NCBI GenBank assembly: GCA_035267045.1
Contig: DATFMH010000070.1
Coordinates: 1-25,519, forward strand
Direction of reading: 5' to 3'
Source: DATFMH01 sp035267045
Lineage (GTDB): Bacteria; Bacteroidota; Rhodothermia; Balneolales; DATFMH01
DNA length: 25,519 nt
A program made the position numbers and the translations under genes. This document shows, one piece after another, positions 14,988-23,326 of the stretch. Position 1 is the first letter of the stretch; each line of letters opens with the position of its first letter. Under the pieces are notes generated by a model. The model had not been told where the DNA came from. It made no database searches and saw only the letters and a list, made by a program, of their open reading frames with translations.

Positions 14988-15839
14988 TTAATTGCGCTTG
15001 CTTAGTTCAAATAAAATTCTTTTCTCTTCGTCTGTTAACCCTTCGTAACCCGTTTTTGAAATCTTTTCCAAAATACGATCTAATTCACTCTGATCTTTTT
15101 CGTCTATAATTTCAGCATCGGTTACAGATTTCATGTCATTATTTTTAGGCTTATGAATTTTAGTACTCTTTATTTTATACCATAAACCTTCAAAAGCCGA
15201 AAATAACAATGTATAGTCATAACCTTTGTAATACGATTTTAGTATCAAATATCCACATAAAGCGCCGCCAAGGTGAACAACCCTTGCCACATGATCAGCC
15301 GATCCTAAAAACAATACTTCAATAGCAATTAATCCTGCAACTACATAACGGGCTTCGATGGGTGGTAATAGAATTAGATGAATCGGCATTCTGGGAAACA
15401 GAACGGCAAAAGCGACCATAATACCAAATACGGCACCCGAGGCACCTATAACAAGTGAAGTCCCTATGATCGGGCTAAGCAGAACATCTAAAATGGCACC
15501 ACCAATACCCGAACCAAAATATATAACAATAAATAACCGTGGCCCAAGTGTTTCCTCTACAGCACGCCCCATCCACCATAACCAGAGCATATTAAAAAGT
15601 ATATGCCATATCGTGGCATGGAGGAACATATACGTTACAACCCTCCACGGTTGAAAAAGCGCCACTTTCCAGTTGGTCAGGAATCCCAGATATGGGACGA
15701 TATAATTATTCTCTAAAGATCGTCCTCCCAATACCTGGATTAGAAAAACAACAACATTTATGGTAATTATGGTGCGTAACGCAACCGGCCAATTCCTATA
15801 AATACGCTTAAAAGCACTACCATAAGTTTCATTATACAT
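14988..15839 (-). CDS. Rhomboid-family intramembrane serine protease with C-terminal cytosolic tail
   Basis: The 283-residue product has six predicted membrane segments. The catalytic dyad is Ser134 (GASGAVFG) and His189 (VHLGGALCG), with HATIWHILFNMLWLWWMGR in the loop 1 to TM2 region. After TM6 comes a hydrophilic tail of about 70 residues ending LDRILEKISKTGYEGLTDEEKRILFELSKRN-like. This short helical motif is common at the end of Bacteroidota rhomboids, possibly the DUF6576 type. Rhomboids cut membrane proteins within or next to their transmembrane segments; the substrate here is unknown. It follows a second rhomboid in the same direction and precedes ispG. The start is ATG with no clear ribosome-binding site. 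Confidence 0.93.
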   Translation of the reverse strand: MYNETYGSAFKRIYRNWPVALRTIITINVVVFLIQVLGGRSLENNYIVPYLGFLTNWKVALFQPWRVVTYMFLHATIWHILFNMLWLWWMGRAVEETLGPRLFIVIYFGSGIGGAILDVLLSPIIGTSLVIGASGAVFGIMVAFAVLFPRMPIHLILLPPIEARYVVAGLIAIEVLFLGSADHVARVVHLGGALCGYLILKSYYKGYDYTLLFSAFEGLWYKIKSTKIHKPKNNDMKSVTDAEIIDEKDQSELDRILEKISKTGYEGLTDEEKRILFELSKRN

Positions 15840-16149
15840 AATTACAAGATACTACTTTTACTATACTTAGAAAGGATTTCAAACAGAAACCGCAATATGT
15901 TATAAATTAACATTCTTAATATTATATATCATTTATAAACCGATAAAGCTTCGTTTATATTAAAAGTATAATGAATTTTCTACTTGGATATTATAACAGA
16001 CTCCCAATTGGCCGATACAGAACACTTATAAAACGAAAATATTTAATAACCCAATATCTTTATCACAATCAGGCTTCTTATGTTCTGTATATCATAAAAA
16101 ACAATTGACTCCTGCTTACTTTTAAAATAGTGGTGTTTGACAGAATACG
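15840..16149. other. AT-rich intergenic region between the two rhomboid genes
   Basis: This gap of 310 nt shows no convincing ORF, RNA gene or terminator. A weak inverted repeat TTGAC...GTCAA (16131-16147, minus strand) directly follows the smaller rhomboid gene but has no T-run. Several TATAAT-like strings occur in the AT-rich stretch, none with a good -35 box. Confidence 0.5.
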
Positions 16150-16785
16150 TCAATAGAGTTCACCCTTATATCGCCAGTATTTAATCATTATATAACCGAA
16201 TAACATACCGCCTAAATGAGCAAAATGGGCAATACCGGGCTCTGAGGCCGTTACTCCACTGAATAGTTCAATTCCTCCGTATATGATTACGAAATATTTT
16301 GCCTTTATTGGAATAGGTGGGATAATTAAATAGATATATTGTTCGGGAAACATCATTCCGAATGCCAATAAAATTCCAAAAATTGCACCTGACGCTCCAA
16401 TAACGGGTGCATTTTGTCCGGCTACGAATAAACTGACAGCAAGCTGAATAAGAGCTGCGCCAACACCACAGATAAAATAAAATATGACAAAACGTTTAGT
16501 ACCCCACAAATTTTCAATACCCTGGCCAAATAACCACAATGCAAATAAGTTGAAAAAAATGTGAGCAAGCCCGGCATGAAGGAACATATATGTGATCAGT
16601 TCCCATGGATAAAAATTTCCGGTTTGTAATGGCCATAAGGCTCCGTAATTGAATACAAAAAGGCTAATAACCGGTGTATTCAGAGCAACAAAAACTAATA
16701 TATTAAGTATTAGTAAATGTTTTATCGCCGGCGGGAAGAACGAAAAACGGGTATTCGGTTGATAATCAGAGTGTTGAGTATTCAA
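16150..16785 (-). CDS. Rhomboid-family intramembrane serine protease (minimal six-helix form)
   Basis: The 211-residue product is a bare rhomboid core: HAGLAHIFFNLFALWLFG, catalytic Ser132 (GASGAIFG) and catalytic His190 (FAHLGGMLFG). It lacks the C-terminal tail of its neighbour. The start must be TTG, because an in-frame TAA lies three codons upstream and the next Met is well inside the first membrane segments. No Shine-Dalgarno site is visible. The pair look like diverged paralogs with separate substrates; nothing in the sequence names these. Confidence 0.92.
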   Translation of the reverse strand: MNTQHSDYQPNTRFSFFPPAIKHLLILNILVFVALNTPVISLFVFNYGALWPLQTGNFYPWELITYMFLHAGLAHIFFNLFALWLFGQGIENLWGTKRFVIFYFICGVGAALIQLAVSLFVAGQNAPVIGASGAIFGILLAFGMMFPEQYIYLIIPPIPIKAKYFVIIYGGIELFSGVTASEPGIAHFAHLGGMLFGYIMIKYWRYKGELY

Positions 16786-17104
16786 AAGATTTTAATGATA
16801 AACTTTAGAATTTAATTTTAGCCTAAAATAAACATTTTACAGTTAATGTTATTCTTGCATTGATAAACAAGCGACTAGCGATTGTAAGGCACAAAAGTAA
16901 TCAACTGTTTTTACAATTACTATTTTCACTTATTACAAAAAGTATATTATATACTCTCATTTTTAAAAGATTAGAATATTTTACGACTGTAAAAGTTTTA
17001 TTATTGAAATAATATTTACGGTTAAAAAAATAAATGCGAATCCCATTATCAGGAATTCGCATTATTTGCACTTTGTGGATTTTATTAAAACAGGACTATA
17101 CCGG
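16786..17104. other. Intergenic region between ABC ATPase and rhomboid
   Basis: These 319 nt hold the ABC operon terminator at 17023-17063. The rest, about 235 nt upstream of the small rhomboid, is AT-rich and contains no promoter, ORF or RNA structure that I can defend. Confidence 0.5.
17023..17063 (-). terminator. Rho-independent terminator of the TolC-MacA-ATPase operon
   Basis: On the minus strand, AATGCGAATTCC and GGATTCGCATT form an 11-bp stem with one bulged T and an 8-nt loop (17033-17063). The tail TTATTTTTTT follows. It starts 42 nt beyond the ATPase stop. Confidence 0.88.
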
Positions 17105-17830
17105 TTATATTTCTGCTGACATTGCAGCTAAAACCGGATTTTCCACTTTTTCATCGCTTTCGAGTAGACCATCTCTCAGTCTGATTATTCTGCGTGAATG
17201 TTCTGCAATATCTTCCTCGTGGGTGACAACAATGATAGTATTACCCAAATCATATAAATCTTCAAAAAGACGCAAAATTTCTTCGCCTGTTTTCGAATCA
17301 AGATTACCGGTAGGCTCATCGGCAAGTAATATTGACGGATTATTCACTAATGCCCTTGCTACAGCCACTCTCTGGCGCTGTCCACCGGAAAGTTCATTAG
17401 GTTTATGTGTTAAACGGTCTCCGAGTCCTACTTTTTCCAAAGCTTCTTGAGCTTTTTCTTTACGCTCATGCGATTTCATTCCGGCATATATTAATGGTAA
17501 TTCAACATTGGCAAGGATATTTGCTCTCGGTAACAGGTTAAATGTCTGGAATACGAAACCTATTTCCTGATTACGAACTTCAGCCAAATCATCATCTGTC
17601 AATTCACTTACATTTCGTCCATTCAGGATATATTCACCAGACGTCGGTGTATCCAGGCAACCAATCATGTTCATAAGTGTCGATTTCCCGGAACCGGACG
17701 GGCCCATTACAGCCACATATTCGTTATTATGGATAGAAAGATTTAAACCACGCAAAGCATGAACTTCCTGACTGCCCATTATATAAACTTTTCGTAGATC
17801 CTTGATCTCAATAATTGGTCTGTTTTCCAT
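17105..17830 (-). CDS. ABC transporter ATPase of the MacB/LolD type
   Basis: The 241-residue cytosolic ATPase has Walker A GPSGSGKST (43-51), Q-loop VFQTFNLLPR (93-102), signature LSGGQRQRVAVARAL (147-161), Walker B ILLADEPTGNLDS and switch His204 (VVTHEED). NELSGGQ and EPTGNLD are typical of the LolD/MacB/FtsE subgroup. It has no fused membrane domain, so it must pair with separate permeases. The two FtsX/MacB-type permeases at 22083-24559 in the same cluster are the obvious partners. It lies 21 nt after the adaptor gene and is last before the terminator. The substrate could be a peptide, antibiotic, lipid or lipoprotein; export with the neighbouring TolC is more likely than lipoprotein sorting. 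Confidence 0.94.
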   Translation of the reverse strand: MENRPIIEIKDLRKVYIMGSQEVHALRGLNLSIHNNEYVAVMGPSGSGKSTLMNMIGCLDTPTSGEYILNGRNVSELTDDDLAEVRNQEIGFVFQTFNLLPRANILANVELPLIYAGMKSHERKEKAQEALEKVGLGDRLTHKPNELSGGQRQRVAVARALVNNPSILLADEPTGNLDSKTGEEILRLFEDLYDLGNTIIVVTHEEDIAEHSRRIIRLRDGLLESDEKVENPVLAAMSAEI

Positions 17831-17851
17831 ATTTTTATACCCGTTTAAAAA

Positions 17852-19288
17852 TTATTCCTTAGCCAGCGTTTCAAATTTCTTATTATTTACTTTTACGGGA
17901 TCACCGTCAGAAAGTTCCTTGGAAAGTATACGATAACTTCCGATAACTATTTGATCACCAGGATTGACACCTGAGTTGATCTGCATATGTGTTTCATCGC
18001 TGATGCCGGTTTTAACCTCAACCATCTTAGCTTTACCATCAACTACTTTAAAAACAACTTTTCGCAGGTCCTCTTTTGGAATTAACAAATCACCTGAATT
18101 ACCGGTCGTATCTTTCACTGCCGAAGTATCTTTTACATCAGCCGCATTAGCTGCAAGAGCACCACTGCTCTTTTTGCCTTTTTCCTTATTCTTTTTATTA
18201 CCCAGCTTACTGTAGTCACGAACAGTAACAGCCTGAATTGGTACGGCAACAGCATCATGAACCGTTTTTGTCTGAATATCCACAGTTGCTGACATGCCTG
18301 GTTTTAAATCGGCCAGTTTTTTCTGATTATTCAATTCGTGATCGCCGGTTTTCTTGATCATTTTACCGGTTTCCGAGTAATCCTGATTATGCGGACTCAA
18401 AACACGGATCTTTACTTCGTAGTCGGTCACCTGCTCAGTTGTACCCTGACCGGTTACTGTAGCAGAATTCGCAATCTGAGTCACAATACCTTTGAATGTT
18501 TTATTTGGATAGGCATCAACATTAATAACAGCCGTATCGTTTTTGGAAACGTTGACAATATCATTTTCATTTACCTTGACATCCACTTCCATTTGATTCA
18601 TATGTGCTATTCGCATCAACTCGGTACCTGCCATTTGCACACTACCAACAACACGTTCACCTTTTTCCACCTCCAGTTTGCTAATCGTACCATTCATAGG
18701 AGAATTAATAATCGTCTGTTGTAACTGCTCTTTGGCTTTATGCAGTTGTGCTTTCGCATTTTCCACCTGGTATTGACTCGCTTTATAACTGGCCTGTGCT
18801 GATTCATAGGTTGTCTTTGCAGAGACATAGTCCATTTGGGAAACAACGCCCTTAGCATATAACTGTTTCTGCTGCAAATAGCTGGTTTTCGCCTTTAACA
18901 TCTGAGCTTTATTCTGCTGAAGACGTGCTTTTTGTTCCAGTAAATTGGCTTGTAACTGATCAATACTGGCCTGATATATATCCGGTTTAATACGAAGTAA
19001 CAATTCCCCCTTTTTTACATATTGGCCTTCTTTAACCGGAAGATCTACGATCTCTCCGGATACATCGGGGCTCAGCTTGACTTCCACTTCAGGTTGTATT
19101 TTCCCCGAAGCCGAAACAACCTGTGTTATAGTTTTCAGTTTAGCTTTGGCCGTTTCGACTTCATAAACTTTCTCAGTACTGCCGATCCAACCTGCTTTTT
19201 TGCCTACAATGACAAAAACAATTAGTAAAACAATAACAACCGAGAAAATAATGATCAGTTTTCGAGTTGATGACTTTTTCTTTGACAT
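17852..19288 (-). CDS. MacA-like periplasmic adaptor (HlyD/RND membrane-fusion family)
   Basis: The 478-residue adaptor is anchored by one N-terminal helix (residues about 11-28). A split biotinyl-lipoyl-like domain follows (LSPDVSGEIVDLPVKEGQYVKKGELLLRI; second half INSPMNGTISKLEVEKGERV). The alpha-helical hairpin (about 100-200) is rich in Gln, Lys and Ala. Beta-barrel and membrane-proximal domains follow. Within the C-terminal half, residues about 361-402 are a low-complexity insert (KNKEKGKKSSG..., AANAAD, TSAVKDTTGNSG). It should bridge the inner-membrane permeases to the TolC-family channel encoded 31 nt upstream. The ATPase gene follows 21 nt downstream. The start is ATG with a weak ribosome-binding site. 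Confidence 0.93.
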   Translation of the reverse strand: MSKKKSSTRKLIIIFSVVIVLLIVFVIVGKKAGWIGSTEKVYEVETAKAKLKTITQVVSASGKIQPEVEVKLSPDVSGEIVDLPVKEGQYVKKGELLLRIKPDIYQASIDQLQANLLEQKARLQQNKAQMLKAKTSYLQQKQLYAKGVVSQMDYVSAKTTYESAQASYKASQYQVENAKAQLHKAKEQLQQTIINSPMNGTISKLEVEKGERVVGSVQMAGTELMRIAHMNQMEVDVKVNENDIVNVSKNDTAVINVDAYPNKTFKGIVTQIANSATVTGQGTTEQVTDYEVKIRVLSPHNQDYSETGKMIKKTGDHELNNQKKLADLKPGMSATVDIQTKTVHDAVAVPIQAVTVRDYSKLGNKKNKEKGKKSSGALAANAADVKDTSAVKDTTGNSGDLLIPKEDLRKVVFKVVDGKAKMVEVKTGISDETHMQINSGVNPGDQIVIGSYRILSKELSDGDPVKVNNKKFETLAKE

Positions 19289-19319
19289 AATAGTTTTCGA
19301 TTACTCAAAATGAATCTTA

Positions 19320-20717
19320 TTAAAATTTTATAGCTTTAAACTTCATATTTGGATTTAACTTACCTGTATAATAATTCAGAAGCTGTTCCTGAAATATAAA
19401 CCGATAAAGAGCCTGGACGTGATTTGAAGAAGCCTGAACAAATTGTGCATTAGCCTGTGTTAACTCAATCAATGTACCAGCTCCGACCTTATATCGCTCC
19501 TGTTGTGTCTCATAGGCTTTCCTCGCTGCCTGCAGAGCTTTTTCCGTACTTTTCAGTTGCTGAGCGTAATTATAATAATCGCTATAAGCCTGGCGTATCT
19601 CCTGAATCACCTGTAAACGTGTGTTTTCTAAATTCAACTTGGCATTCTTATAATTAATTTTACTCGATTCAATATTATAACGGGTATTATATTTGTTGAA
19701 TAATGGAATCTGAATATTAAAACCCAGGTATTTATTTACGTTTTTATTAAAAAACTGTCTACCAAATGGCATTACCTGTGGATTTGCAGTACCACGAGTG
19801 GCCGGATCGGTGAATTTATCATTATATGATCCGGATATTTGGGCATTAAATGTAACGGTGGGATACATTGCGCTTTCACTCATTTTCAGGCTGTTATAAG
19901 CAGCGTCAATGGCATACTGCTGACTTTTAATATCGCTGCGATTATTCAAAGCCTGTCTTACCAAAGCATTAATATCGTAGTGATTAACATTAATAGCTGT
20001 AGAGTCAACATCAGGTGTAACAAAACTATAATCTTTCATCGGATCTATCTGAAGCTGACTAACCAATGACTGTTTATCGTTATCTAGTTTATTCTGATTC
20101 TGGGTAACAGTTAATTCATTATTGGCAACCGTAGCCTCTTGATTGTACTGATCAGCAATGGGTTTAGCCCCTACCTGGACCTGCGCTTTTATCTGATCTA
20201 ATTGTTGCTGAGATGATTTTAGGTTTTCCTGAGAAATCTGAAGCAACTGTTTATCCAGTAGTACCTGTAAATAAGCGGAAGCCGCATTAAAGATGACATT
20301 TTCTTTTGTACGATCAGCTTGCTCCTGTTGGGAAAGCATACTTTTGTCGGCTCTGTGAAGATTGTAAATATTTTGCCAACCACTAAAAACGGTGATTCCG
20401 GCTGATAAATTACCACTTGCACTTTTAACAACCTGATTCTCAAAACTAATGGTAACATTATTAAACTGCTGACCTATTTGTTGACCGCCTCTCATGCTGC
20501 CGCTGATATCCGGCAGAAAGTCTGCTTTTGCACTTAAATAATCAATTGAAGCCTTCGATATGTTATTATCTGCTATTTTGACTTGATAATTATTTTTCAA
20601 GGCAATATTAATAGCATCCTGAAGGGTTATGGTACGCCCCTGTTTCAGGGAATCCTGTGCCTGGGCTGAACAAGTGAACAATAAAGCGATCACACAGGCT
20701 ATTAATGCTTTATACAT
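19320..20717 (-). CDS. TolC-family outer-membrane efflux protein
   Basis: The 465-residue product has a signal peptide (cleavage near AQA-Q, residue 20). Two tandem OEP repeats follow, each with long amphipathic helices: first ITLQDAINIALKNNYQVKIA and QISQENLKSSQQQLDQIKAQVQVGAKPIADQYNQ-like; second YDINALVRQALNNRSDIKSQ and YETQQERYKVGAGTLIELTQANAQFVQA-like. Such proteins trimerise into an outer-membrane and periplasmic channel. It is first in the TolC-adaptor-ATPase run and has GAGAG about 8 nt before the ATG. The 213-nt gap upstream probably holds its promoter. The gap contains the palindrome TGAAAC-N4-GTTTCA. Confidence 0.93.
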   Translation of the reverse strand: MYKALIACVIALLFTCSAQAQDSLKQGRTITLQDAINIALKNNYQVKIADNNISKASIDYLSAKADFLPDISGSMRGGQQIGQQFNNVTISFENQVVKSASGNLSAGITVFSGWQNIYNLHRADKSMLSQQEQADRTKENVIFNAASAYLQVLLDKQLLQISQENLKSSQQQLDQIKAQVQVGAKPIADQYNQEATVANNELTVTQNQNKLDNDKQSLVSQLQIDPMKDYSFVTPDVDSTAINVNHYDINALVRQALNNRSDIKSQQYAIDAAYNSLKMSESAMYPTVTFNAQISGSYNDKFTDPATRGTANPQVMPFGRQFFNKNVNKYLGFNIQIPLFNKYNTRYNIESSKINYKNAKLNLENTRLQVIQEIRQAYSDYYNYAQQLKSTEKALQAARKAYETQQERYKVGAGTLIELTQANAQFVQASSNHVQALYRFIFQEQLLNYYTGKLNPNMKFKAIKF

Positions 20718-20777
20718 GGTAAACTCTCATTAATTAATTCTATAGATGTTATTATTTGATATGGTATAACGAAAATT

Positions 20778-20793
20778 TGAAACAAAGGTTTCA
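20778..20793. promoter_or_regulatory. Palindrome upstream of the TolC-family gene, possible operator
   Basis: TGAAACAAAGGTTTCA has perfect 6-bp arms around a 4-nt centre, 61 nt upstream of the start codon. A TTATAC that could be a -10 box lies just downstream on the minus strand, but no good -35 box was found. No regulator gene is adjacent. Confidence 0.35.
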
Positions 20794-20930
20794 TACATTA
20801 ATTAGACAAATCAAAAGGAGTAAATATTTCAATTTTTAGATATGTTTTATTACTACGCTCCTAAAATACCCAATACAATGCTTACTGTCGATACCTAAGT
20901 GTCAAATTACGTAAAAACCACACATTTTTA

Positions 20931-21314
20931 TTAATTGTCGTCTTCATTAAGGTCAATTTTGGAATCAATAATGGCAATTATCTTCTGTACAGCTTTACGT
21001 GTAAGTGCCCTTTTTAACTCCGACCAAAGCATGCTATCTTTCAGTAAGCTCTCCCTGGATAATTTTTCTCTCTTTTTACCACCTACATTACCGGCAAGGA
21101 AACCAAGTAGTAAAGAAACACCAAACGACTGCAGTGGATAATGTTGAATCCAATATTTAGGTTCCATCCTCGAAGTGACATCGTCTTTGATATCATCCAG
21201 AGAATCTTCCAGTTCGACCTGTAACTCTTCAAGTTCTTTCTTCAGAGCGGCACGCCGTTCTTTCATTTGGGCTAAATTTGTTTTTTTTGGGTGATTATTA
21301 TCAGCCATCTCCAC
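20931..21314 (-). CDS. Small membrane protein with long coiled coil and one membrane segment
   Basis: The 127-residue product begins at GTG 21314, which has AGGAA 6 nt upstream; the ATG two codons later fits less well. Residues about 15-48 are a charged coiled coil (KERRAALKKELEELQVELED). A single hydrophobic segment follows (PLQSFGVSLLLGFLAGN, about 60-76), preceded by a YPLQS motif like the YPWQS of DUF883 (YqjD/ElaB) proteins. The C-terminal third is charged and helical. It is third in a run with a YqjD-like and a YqjE-like gene, 50 nt after the latter. In E. coli, YqjD-type proteins bind ribosomes at the membrane in stationary phase; whether this one does is unknown. No close family is recognised. 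Confidence 0.75.
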   Translation of the reverse strand: MEMADNNHPKKTNLAQMKERRAALKKELEELQVELEDSLDDIKDDVTSRMEPKYWIQHYPLQSFGVSLLLGFLAGNVGGKKREKLSRESLLKDSMLWSELKRALTRKAVQKIIAIIDSKIDLNEDDN

Positions 21315-21364
21315 TTCAGGTTCCTACTAATATTAATGAATGTTACTTAATGTCATACTATACA

Positions 21365-21778
21365 TCACTGATTCCTGGATTGCAACTCTTTCGGTTTTTC
21401 TTTATCCGACATATTATTATAGGATTGTAAAACCATGTCAAATATCCGGTCACTTACTTTATACAATAATTTTCGCGGCCTGAGTATTAGAAACAAAATC
21501 CCAATAATGAATACGGGAATCGAAGTCAGTAAGAAACCCAGGCTCTCGTTATTTAGCAAATTACCTAAAAAAAGTGCCAGTGAAAAAAGGGCAAGAATAA
21601 AGGCTACAGCAGTGATGACTATACCCAAAGATTGGTATATTGAACGTGCTGCTAATTTCGAAAATTCTTCACCAACATCCAGGATTAATAACTCCATTCG
21701 CTTCTCGACATAAAGTTTTATCTCATTGGATATATTGCGAATAGACTCTTTTTTTTGTCTTGGGTCTTCGTCTCTCAT
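21365..21778 (-). CDS. YqjE-like (Phage_holin_3_6 / DUF1469) inner-membrane protein
   Basis: The 137-residue product has a charged N-terminus (IRNISNEIKLYVEKRMELLILDVGEEFSK). Two adjacent membrane helices follow (about 55-75 and 84-103), joined by LLNNESLGFLL, and then a basic tail. This layout and the motif of K/R-x-E-L-L-x-L-D followed by two helices match the PF07332 holin superfamily III group that includes E. coli YqjE. Despite the family name, nothing phage-like is nearby. The ATG overlaps the stop of the preceding 71-residue gene by one base (TAATG), so translation is probably coupled. Function is unknown; envelope stress or membrane organisation has been suggested for relatives. Confidence 0.8.
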   Translation of the reverse strand: MRDEDPRQKKESIRNISNEIKLYVEKRMELLILDVGEEFSKLAARSIYQSLGIVITAVAFILALFSLALFLGNLLNNESLGFLLTSIPVFIIGILFLILRPRKLLYKVSDRIFDMVLQSYNNMSDKEKPKELQSRNQ

Positions 21779-21993
21779 TACTCATCACTATCATTTGTTA
21801 ACAATTTTGCCAGCAGATAACCGACGACAATACCCGTTACCATACTTCCAACCGGATAGCGTTTTATTAAATCCTTTGCCTGTTTTTTTACATTTTCAAT
21901 ACGCTCCTGGACCTCTTCATCCTGCAGTATCAACTCACCTTTTCGAGTCAGCTCAGCAATTTTTTCATTGAGTTGCTTCAGCAATTCTTCCAT
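21778..21993 (-). CDS. Small YtxH/YqjD-like membrane protein
   Basis: The 71-residue product has an N-terminal amphipathic, charged helix (EELLKQLNEKIAELTRKGELI; EERIENVKKQAKDLIKRYP-like). One C-terminal membrane segment follows (VGSMVTGIVVGYLLAKLL), then an acidic tip. The RYPVGS...GYLLAKLL arrangement resembles the C-terminus of DUF883 (YqjD, ElaB) and YtxH proteins. It is translated with the YqjE-like gene (one-base overlap), and AGGA lies 10 nt upstream of the ATG. The gap to the permease gene upstream is 89 nt, so it may be read from the permease promoter. Function is unknown. Confidence 0.8.
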   Translation of the reverse strand: MEELLKQLNEKIAELTRKGELILQDEEVQERIENVKKQAKDLIKRYPVGSMVTGIVVGYLLAKLLTNDSDE

Positions 21994-22082
21994 TTTATAC
22001 TATCCTGAAAATTATCCGTAATATTAATATAAGTTCTTCTCTAATAGACTAATAATTTCCTGTAACATATGATAGTTTGAAA

Positions 22083-23306
22083 TTATTCATAACGCAGACT
22101 TTCAACCGGATCCAGTTTGGAAGCTTTAAAAGCGGGAAATACACCAAATAAAATACCTATCAAAGTCAGGCCTATTATTCCAAGTATGGTCGCCAACCAC
22201 GGAAATACCATACTCGATTCCATATAAAGAGCCAATATGTTACCGCCAATAATCCCTATTACAAGTCCGATAATGCCACCAAATTGACAAATAAATATTG
22301 CTTCAAGTAAAAACTGAGATACGATTGCTTTTCTTTTTGCACCTACCGATTTGCGGATACCGATTTCTTTCGTTCGCTCCGTAACTGATACCAGCATAAT
22401 GTTCATAACGCCGATACCCGCACCCAATAGCGATATACCACCAACAACTATCCCAAAGAGATAAAGGATTCCTGTAAACTTATTAAAAGCACTCTTAAGT
22501 GAGTTATTGGTTTCAATCTCAAAATCATTTTCTTTCCCCGGTGGTACTTTCCTGATGGTACGCATTACACCGGTCAATTCATCTATAGTTGCAGGAATTA
22601 ATGTTATACTGGGAGATTTTACCTGAATGCTAATATTCCGGTTAAAACCGCCGTAAACAGCAAGAGCCTTTGTATACGGAATAAGCACAAAATTATCCTG
22701 AGATTGTCCAAAGGTTGATCCCTTGGCTTCTACAGTTCCGATAACCCGGTACTTTTGTCCGTCGACCCGCAAAAATTTACCTACTGCATATTGATTTGGA
22801 AACAAATCGGTTTGTACATCATGGCCAATTAAACATACAGATCTCATATGATGTATATCATCTTCCGATAAATTACGCCCGCTCTCTAAATTATATGCGT
22901 TATTCGATAGGTAATATTCATTACTGCCCATTATTTCGACATTGGGTTCTGTCGATTTATCCTCATACTCAACTTTTGATGACGAAAACTGTTCTACCGG
23001 GCTGATGGCCCTTGATATCCTCAGGCGACCTTCCAACTCTTCAAAGGTATCAAAAGTGATGTGTTTTCTGTTCCTGTATTTATCACCATTTCCAACCCTC
23101 ACACCGGGATAAGTTGAGACATACACCACATTTCCACCCATCACGTTCAGTGTATTATCAAAATATGTCTTAATTACCAAAACAGCCGTGGATGCGCCTA
23201 TGACAGCAAAAACCCCGACAACAATAGCTATCATCGTTAAGAAAGAACGCAATTTGTTCTCCTTTAACGAGCTAAAGGCCATTTTAAAAACTTCAATAAT
23301 ATTCAT
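22083..23306 (-). CDS. MacB/FtsX-type ABC transporter permease, second of a tandem pair
   Basis: The 407-residue product has an N-terminal membrane helix (about 22-45, LTMIAIVVGVFAVIGASTAV) and a large MacB_PCD-like periplasmic domain (about 48-275). Three C-terminal helices surround the FtsX signature GAGIGVMNIMLVSVTERTKE followed by IGIRKSVGAKR, and the protein ends KASKLDPVESLRYE. There is no ATPase domain; the ATPase at 17105-17830 is the likely partner. It lies 20 nt after the first permease gene and is clearly diverged from it, suggesting a heterodimer. The mechanotransmission-type mechanism of MacB would couple ATP hydrolysis to pushing substrate into the adaptor and TolC channel. Confidence 0.93.
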   Translation of the reverse strand: MNIIEVFKMAFSSLKENKLRSFLTMIAIVVGVFAVIGASTAVLVIKTYFDNTLNVMGGNVVYVSTYPGVRVGNGDKYRNRKHITFDTFEELEGRLRISRAISPVEQFSSSKVEYEDKSTEPNVEIMGSNEYYLSNNAYNLESGRNLSEDDIHHMRSVCLIGHDVQTDLFPNQYAVGKFLRVDGQKYRVIGTVEAKGSTFGQSQDNFVLIPYTKALAVYGGFNRNISIQVKSPSITLIPATIDELTGVMRTIRKVPPGKENDFEIETNNSLKSAFNKFTGILYLFGIVVGGISLLGAGIGVMNIMLVSVTERTKEIGIRKSVGAKRKAIVSQFLLEAIFICQFGGIIGLVIGIIGGNILALYMESSMVFPWLATILGIIGLTLIGILFGVFPAFKASKLDPVESLRYE

Positions 23307-23326
23307 ATATCACAAAATTAAAACTA

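Noticed and set aside
21365..21778. Phage holin, suggesting prophage
   Set aside because: The two-helix fold belongs to the broad holin III/YqjE group found in ordinary chromosomes. No lysin, integrase or structural phage gene is nearby.
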